DNA of 33,953 nucleotides from Caldifarciminota bacterium UBA2202 (GTDB lineage: Bacteria; Hydrothermota; 32-111): contig DCUY01000008.1 in the NCBI GenBank assembly GCA_002327905.1, forward strand, positions 1 to 33,953, in the 5' to 3' direction. The number at the start of each line of letters is the position of its first letter. The stretch's first letter is position 1. Positions 29,525 to 33,953 of this stretch are shown here, piece after piece. Position numbers and translations under genes: made by a program. Below the pieces are notes generated by a model. The model ran no database searches. It had not been told where the DNA came from and worked only from the letters and a program-made list of their open reading frames with translations.

Positions 29525-32317
29525 TTATTTTATTGTTGCAGTCGCGCCAAACTGCATCTTTTTTGTTATCTCGTTGAATGTTAATACAATTCCAGGGTAT
29601 ATGGAAAATACAGAAAGGTTTACGCACATATTTAGGGATATTCTTGATGCGAGTTCTCTTTTTCTCTCATAAAAGTTGAATCCTGCAAGCTGGCTTGCTG
29701 ATACGGAGATGTAGTCGAATCTTAAAGGCAGAGATGTAATTGGCTCTACTGGTATGCTACTGTTGATAAACATCAACGGTATAACCACTCCGGCCTTAAT
29801 GTAAGTGAAATCATGAATGTATGATTCTTCTCTGAAACCGTCCTCGGATGCAAGAAGCGACAGTCTCTGTTGTGAAAAACTGAAATTGAAGGGCACAACA
29901 TTGGATTTTGTAACAATAGGCTCAGAATATGCGTAAAAAATGTTGGCATCCAAAAATAGATTTGTGTTCCAAGCAGGGCTTGTATAAACAGTATAGCCTA
30001 TTTTGAATCCGAAATCGTACTTTTGTGAGGTGTCTTCAACAAAAGCAAAATAAGACGTAGAGGAAAACTTGTATCCTTCTGACGGAGTAATGCTCATTAT
30101 TGAGCTCTCATAATCAGAAATTCCGGTTTCTATATTAATACCCTTTTTTACAGCAAAAGAAGTCTTTTCGAATGAGACAGATGGAGTCATATAAGCAGAA
30201 TTGAGTGCTTTAATATGCGACAGATCAGACGAAAGTGAAATGGAATAAATATTAGGTAAAAATTTGTGTATTCCTGATGAAATGAAGTTTGTAAAATCCC
30301 GCTGAAAATCCAGAGAGAGGGATATGTCATTTTTAAAATATGAGGAGGTTATTGTAAGAGATGTAGGATAGTTGAAACCTCCAAGATCTTTGTCCTGCAT
30401 CAAATAAAAATTTGGAGAGGAGGCGAGTAAGAACGTGAGGGATTGCGAAACATCTGAATTTAACATTATGAAGGGAAATCCGGCAGACAGAAGATAATCT
30501 GTAAAATATGTAGCCGGAAGAATGTAGGGAAGAAAGACATAAGCACCGGGTCCTGAGAATCTCGGAATTATGTATTTACCCTGATTTTTGATCTTGATAT
30601 TGTCATTCTTTATCGAAGTGTACTGTTCTAATTCCTCCATTGTCACAGGTAAAAATACCTGCTCAATTATATCTGATTCATATATATCATCTCCGTCTTT
30701 GCTTAAATCCTGAACATAAATTTTGCCTTTCTCTTCATCAACAGAATAAGAACTGACATTATACAAAGAGGAATAGATTTTTTGAATTCTCTTTTCATCC
30801 ATATCATAAAAGTAAACCGAATTGATTTTTTCTCTGTCGGATATGAAATAGAATCCGTCTCTTGTAATGCTCCACTGGGGTTTGAAATCAGTAGCAATGT
30901 CCGATGTCATGAAACTGTCAGTTCTCTCACTCAGATTAAAGAGCGCAATATCTGTAAATCCGCCCTTTCTGTAGCATGAAAGGAGTATCTCATCAAAGTT
31001 TTTAATGGAGATTGAATAATATTTGTATTCCGAGTCAAGCGTGAATGAGTCAATAGCCGCTCTCTTTGAAAGGGAGTAGATTATTATTCTCTGTTCTTCG
31101 AAATTGTTTCTGATGAAGAGCAAAGTGTCCCCCAAGGCATCGCATCCGAATCCTCTTCTCGTGAACGGAAGCGCCTCAAGTTTGTTCGTGTTCAAATCAA
31201 ACTGATAAATATCAAAAAACATATTTGTATTATCATAGACATCAAGCATGTCCAAATAGATTTTATTCTCTCTCACGACAAAATTTGTGGAGTATGTGAC
31301 TCTGAATAATTCTCTCTCTGCGCCTTTATAATTTTCAACAAGCCTCTTGCCTCTGTGAGGGAATGATTTAATGTAATATAATTTACCATTGCACACAAAG
31401 GGCAGGGAATTATCATAACCGCTGTCGGATATTTTTTTTCTGTCATTGAATATCATTGATGATTTCAATTTATTCGTCTTATCCTCCACATCCTTATAAA
31501 CATCTTTTAATACATCGGAGGGATATGCTCCCATACTGGCGCGCATCAGAAGATCCGGGAATAAGACTGAAAATGGAAGCAGAGAGCAGAAATCAAGACG
31601 GGTAAGATTGCTTATTGAAGAATTATATTTTTCCTTATATTTATCAAATATATACGGACCGTAAAGATACGGAAGAGTGCTGTACGGAAAGAATCTGTTA
31701 AAATACGATGAAGCATTTCCAATCGGCTGTATTGCAGAATCTATAAGCATTGTGCGGAGTATTGCTTCATAATTTGTATCCTTCATTCTTCCCCGTTTTA
31801 TTGTGGATTCATTATAAACAGTATATCCTTCGAGAAAATACATTGGATATGCCATATTGGGTGCGTAAAAAAGAGAATTCCGCGTGAATGAGAGGCATGA
31901 CGGCCTTGTTGATGAAAGATGAAATGCATGAGTGAGTTCGTGAGTCAAAACATACTCAACCCATTCCTCATGCTTTGCTATGAATGTCGGGTCTGGATTC
32001 GCGAGATAAATATTCACGACAGGATTCAAAAGAGGAGATGAAAATCCGTTCGGCATATCAGACTGGTCAGTGATTATCAAATTTACTTTGGAATATATTT
32101 TTGCCTGCATAAGAATTGAAAGAGTATCATATACACCTTCGGCTATGCGCGCTATCTGGGGAATCATATCGGAAATATCCGATTTGTATGTGTAAATAAA
32201 ATGCTTTGAAGAGGAGACGCGGACATCTGTCATACTGTCAAAAACCCTCAAAGAGAGTGTTGCAGAAGATAAAGCCAAAGATGCGATTAGAATAATAAAT
32301 ATTAACAGTTTTTTCAT
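29525..32317 (-). CDS. Exported metalloprotease-like / TolB-like propeller / C-terminal barrel protein
   Basis: 930 residues with a signal peptide (KKLLIFIILIASLALSSA). Residues about 35-200 match the peptidase-MA-like gluzincin pattern: HELTH (H126, E127, H130) and a third ligand E163 in FLEGYTVYNE, 33 residues after the second His. Residues about 290-560 have TolB/PD40-like propeller blades (PFVCNGKLYYIKS, PQWSITRDGFYFISDRE, SSYSVDEEKGKIYVQDLS). Residues about 590-930 are amphipathic strands (SLTFLLASSPNFYL, FGFKIGYTVYTSPAWNTNLF-like) ending QFGATATIK, suggesting an outer-membrane barrel. Probably a surface or periplasmic protease tied to the outer membrane. The ATG is 10 nt after a GGGGG. 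Confidence 0.75.
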   Translation of the reverse strand: MKKLLIFIILIASLALSSATLSLRVFDSMTDVRVSSSKHFIYTYKSDISDMIPQIARIAEGVYDTLSILMQAKIYSKVNLIITDQSDMPNGFSSPLLNPVVNIYLANPDPTFIAKHEEWVEYVLTHELTHAFHLSSTRPSCLSFTRNSLFYAPNMAYPMYFLEGYTVYNESTIKRGRMKDTNYEAILRTMLIDSAIQPIGNASSYFNRFFPYSTLPYLYGPYIFDKYKEKYNSSISNLTRLDFCSLLPFSVLFPDLLMRASMGAYPSDVLKDVYKDVEDKTNKLKSSMIFNDRKKISDSGYDNSLPFVCNGKLYYIKSFPHRGKRLVENYKGAERELFRVTYSTNFVVRENKIYLDMLDVYDNTNMFFDIYQFDLNTNKLEALPFTRRGFGCDALGDTLLFIRNNFEEQRIIIYSLSKRAAIDSFTLDSEYKYYSISIKNFDEILLSCYRKGGFTDIALFNLSERTDSFMTSDIATDFKPQWSITRDGFYFISDREKINSVYFYDMDEKRIQKIYSSLYNVSSYSVDEEKGKIYVQDLSKDGDDIYESDIIEQVFLPVTMEELEQYTSIKNDNIKIKNQGKYIIPRFSGPGAYVFLPYILPATYFTDYLLSAGFPFIMLNSDVSQSLTFLLASSPNFYLMQDKDLGGFNYPTSLTITSSYFKNDISLSLDFQRDFTNFISSGIHKFLPNIYSISLSSDLSHIKALNSAYMTPSVSFEKTSFAVKKGINIETGISDYESSIMSITPSEGYKFSSTSYFAFVEDTSQKYDFGFKIGYTVYTSPAWNTNLFLDANIFYAYSEPIVTKSNVVPFNFSFSQQRLSLLASEDGFREESYIHDFTYIKAGVVIPLMFINSSIPVEPITSLPLRFDYISVSASQLAGFNFYERKRELASRISLNMCVNLSVFSIYPGIVLTFNEITKKMQFGATATIK

Positions 32318-32342
32318 AATAATAAAACCCCCGACTTTGTTA

Positions 32343-32370
32343 TTGAAATTTTCATCTTTAAGTATATTAT
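32343..32370 (+). promoter_or_regulatory. Candidate near-leaderless promoter of the nitrilase gene
   Basis: TTGAAA (32343-32348), 16-bp spacer and TATTAT (32365-32370), with ATG at 32374 and 32380 and no ribosome site. The expected transcription start (about 32377) is past the first ATG, which favours ATG 32380 as the true start. Confidence 0.45.
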
Positions 32371-32379
32371 AGTATGTAT

Positions 32380-33174
32380 ATGAAAAGTCAAGAACTCTTA
32401 TTCAATTTAGGATTCTGCCAGATGAATATTGCATTTGAAAATACAAAGAAAAATCTTAAAAGGATTGAAAAGTTTTATGAGAAGACAAAGACAGACATTT
32501 TAGTCTTCCCCGAGCTCTCTTTGAGCGGATATGAAATTGAGAACAGAAGAACTCTTAAAGAAATATCTTTTGAAAAAAAGAACAAAGAATTTAAGAATCT
32601 GCTGAGAATCTCCCGCGATATGAATAAAGCAATAGTATTCGGATTTTCAGAGAGAGAAGGAAATAAATTATTCAATTCGTCAATGCTGATTGACGAAAGA
32701 GGAAGAAGCTTTGTTTACAGGAAGAGCCATCTTTTTTTTAACGAGAAGAGACTCTTTGATAAGGGCGATACAGGATTTTTCACAAATCGCGTCAAAGGCG
32801 CAAAGGTGGGGATGATGATATGCTTCGACTGGTTCTTTCCTGAAGCAATGCGCACGATTTCTCTTATGGGGGCAGACATTGTAGCGCATCCTTCAAATCT
32901 TGTAATGCCTTACTGTCAGGATGCTATGAAGACAAGATGCCTTGAAAACAGGGTCTTCGCTGTCACTGCAAACAGAATCGGAGAGGAAGAAAATTATAAA
33001 TTCACCGGAGGAAGCCGAATAACAGGAGTGAACGGAGATATTCTTGCAGACAGCGGAAAGAAGAATGAGTGCATTAAGACCTGCTTTATTGATTTGAAAA
33101 AATCAAGAAGCAAAAAAATAAATAAAGAGAATGACCTTTTCAAGGATAGGAGAAGAGAATTGTATGTGCTGTGA
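32380..33174 (+). CDS. Carbon-nitrogen hydrolase (nitrilase superfamily)
   Basis: 264 residues from ATG 32380 (ATG 32374 adds two). The Glu-Lys-Cys triad is clear: E45 in FPELSLSGYE, K115 in YRKSHLF and C148 in MICFDWFFPEAMR. The region after the Cys (GADIVAHPSNLVMPYCQDAMKTRCLENRVF) matches amidase-type members such as N-carbamoylputrescine or omega-amidase-like enzymes, but the substrate is not set. It has no signal peptide, so it is cytoplasmic. The thioesterase gene starts 11 nt before its end. The C-terminus is lysine-rich and polar. Confidence 0.9.
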   Translation: MKSQELLFNLGFCQMNIAFENTKKNLKRIEKFYEKTKTDILVFPELSLSGYEIENRRTLKEISFEKKNKEFKNLLRISRDMNKAIVFGFSEREGNKLFNSSMLIDERGRSFVYRKSHLFFNEKRLFDKGDTGFFTNRVKGAKVGMMICFDWFFPEAMRTISLMGADIVAHPSNLVMPYCQDAMKTRCLENRVFAVTANRIGEEENYKFTGGSRITGVNGDILADSGKKNECIKTCFIDLKKSRSKKINKENDLFKDRRRELYVL

Positions 33175-33616
33175 AAAAATGCCTTATTATCCAAAATGCT
33201 TCGTGTGCGGTCAGGAGAACAGCATAGGCCTTAAGATGGTCTTTGAGTATGATAAAAAAAACGACATTGTGAGAAGCAAAGTTACATTCACGGAAAATCA
33301 TGTGGGTTATGAGGATATAATTCACGGAGGAATTGTCACAACAGTTATGGATGAGGCAATGGCTTGGATGGGCATAAAGAAGACTGGGCTCATGTGCCTA
33401 ACGAATAAACTCAATGTTGAATTTAAGAAAGCGGTAAAATCAATGAATGAGTACTCAGTAGAAGCAAAAACTGAAAAAATAAGCGAAGACAAAATTTATA
33501 TGAGTGCTCGGATTTTGGACGGAGACGGAAATGAATGCGCAAATGCGGAAGGCGAGTTTCTCATCATGAAGGGAAGAAAGTCGTCAATGATGTATGAAAA
33601 GATGAAAAAACATTAG
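33164..33616 (+). CDS. PaaI-like hotdog-fold thioesterase
   Basis: 150 residues from ATG 33164; the longer frame from 33131 lies inside the nitrilase gene. It has the typical start CFVCGQENSIGLKMVF, with two Cys of a CXXC, then the hotdog helix motif HGGIVTTVMDEAMAW (catalytic Asp/Glu region). Strands continue to EGEFLIMKG. Such proteins hydrolyse acyl-CoA or acyl-ACP thioesters; the acyl group is unknown. AGGAG at 33148-33152 may serve as its ribosome site. It is co-transcribed with the nitrilase and the small protein 9 nt downstream. Confidence 0.85.
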   Translation: MCCEKMPYYPKCFVCGQENSIGLKMVFEYDKKNDIVRSKVTFTENHVGYEDIIHGGIVTTVMDEAMAWMGIKKTGLMCLTNKLNVEFKKAVKSMNEYSVEAKTEKISEDKIYMSARILDGDGNECANAEGEFLIMKGRKSSMMYEKMKKH

Positions 33617-33625
33617 GAGGAAAAT

Positions 33626-33871
33626 ATGGCATTTGAAAGGGAAAAAGTCAAATCAATGATAATTACAACCGAGCTTGAACTTGTTGGCATGATTCATATT
33701 CCGCCCGGAGGCCGCCTCACGGATTTTTTGAACAATCTTGCGAAGCCTTTTATTCCTGTGACTGACGCTGACATTAAAACCAAAGACGGAAGAACATTTC
33801 ACACGGATTTGATGCAACTTAATAAAGATTATATTATTGTAATCATTCCCGAAGATTCAATAGCGTTGTAA
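33626..33871 (+). CDS. Small conserved-looking protein, unknown function (DUF6812-like)
   Basis: 81 residues with AGGAGG just before the ATG. The pattern is two strands, ELELVGMIHIPPGGRLTDFLN, then FIPVTDADI and a C-terminal strand YIIVIIPEDS. The G-x-I-x-x-P-x-x-RLTDxLN then FIPVTDA arrangement resembles small proteins I recall as DUF6812, often found alone or beside unrelated genes. No catalytic residues stand out and there is no signal peptide. It closes the nitrilase-thioesterase operon. Confidence 0.6.
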   Translation: MAFEREKVKSMIITTELELVGMIHIPPGGRLTDFLNNLAKPFIPVTDADIKTKDGRTFHTDLMQLNKDYIIVIIPEDSIAL

Positions 33872-33900
33872 AAGATTGCAGAGCAATTGATGACATGCGT

Positions 33901-33951
33901 AGCGTCGGCTCACACACTGCCTCTATAGCTCGCGGCAGTAAGCCCGGCGCT
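33901..33951. other. GC-rich hairpin-forming tail, possibly the start of an RNA gene
   Basis: After the last gene the DNA becomes distinctly GC-richer than the rest of the window. ACTGCC (33916-33921) pairs perfectly with GGCAGT (33934-33939). Outside it AGCGTCGGCT (33901-33910) pairs with AGCCCGGCGCT (33941-33951) with one G-U pair and one bulge. The window ends 2 nt later. Structural RNAs in AT-rich genomes often look like this, but I cannot match it to tRNA, tmRNA or RNase P RNA; a repeat or a chimeric contig end is the alternative. Confidence 0.35.
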
Positions 33952-33953
33952 CA

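Noticed and set aside
33872..33953. tRNA, tmRNA or RNase P RNA at the window end
   Set aside because: No T-arm, no CCA end, no tmRNA tag frame and no RNase P signature could be matched; only the hairpins are supportable.

Overview
The window is AT-rich, tightly packed DNA with the marks of a Gram-negative (diderm), anaerobic, uncultured bacterium. It has two secreted proteins ending in type IX-like C-terminal sorting domains, many lipoprotein-type beta-barrels, an acetate kinase, a DUF1858-type redox protein and a NapH-like iron-sulfur membrane protein. My inference is a candidate phylum in or near the FCB group (for example WOR-3/Stahlbacteria or Cloacimonadota); there is no rRNA to settle it. 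The standard code is used: GlmS ends at TGA right after its family C-terminus.

Layout. 1-339: 3' end of a PQQ-type beta-propeller gene broken by a TGA. 340-794: non-coding, with a 185-bp element bounded by perfect 20-bp inverted repeats (MITE-like). 795-9628: two envelope beta-barrel proteins, a 1938-residue secreted lipase-like protein, a strong hairpin, and an FG-GAP propeller protein whose signal peptide has no start codon. 9817-14773: six-gene metabolic operon (COG2403-type P-loop protein, carbamate kinase, NDP kinase, degenerate 3-hydroxyacyl-CoA dehydrogenase, acetate kinase, DUF1858). 19512-14730 (minus): glmM, glmS, a LolA-like periplasmic protein, a 45-residue CXXC membrane peptide and a NapH-like ferredoxin, mostly joined by ATGA overlaps. 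19629-28681: the most unusual region, described below. 28711-32317 (minus): a protease/propeller/barrel fusion protein followed by an HD phosphohydrolase. 32380-33871: nitrilase-family amidase, hotdog thioesterase and a small unknown protein. 33872-33953: GC-richer, hairpin-forming tail.

The 19.6-28.7 kb region is a tandemly repeated, mosaic envelope module. Five protein families, called A to E here, recur: A (4 copies, minus, lipoprotein barrels), B, C and D (2 copies each, plus, overlapping operon of signal-peptide/membrane proteins) and E (2 copies, minus, lipoprotein barrels). The repeating layout is A< | >B>C>D | <E. The four A genes share an almost identical 89-118 nt leader at DNA level, while their bodies have diverged to roughly half identity or less. 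The A/B intergenic regions are both 88 bp with back-to-back promoters whose -10 boxes end 6 nt before the start codon, predicting leaderless mRNAs in both directions. I recognise no known family for B, C or D, so this is my best candidate for an undescribed system: a multi-paralog inner/outer membrane assembly with diversifying surface barrels.
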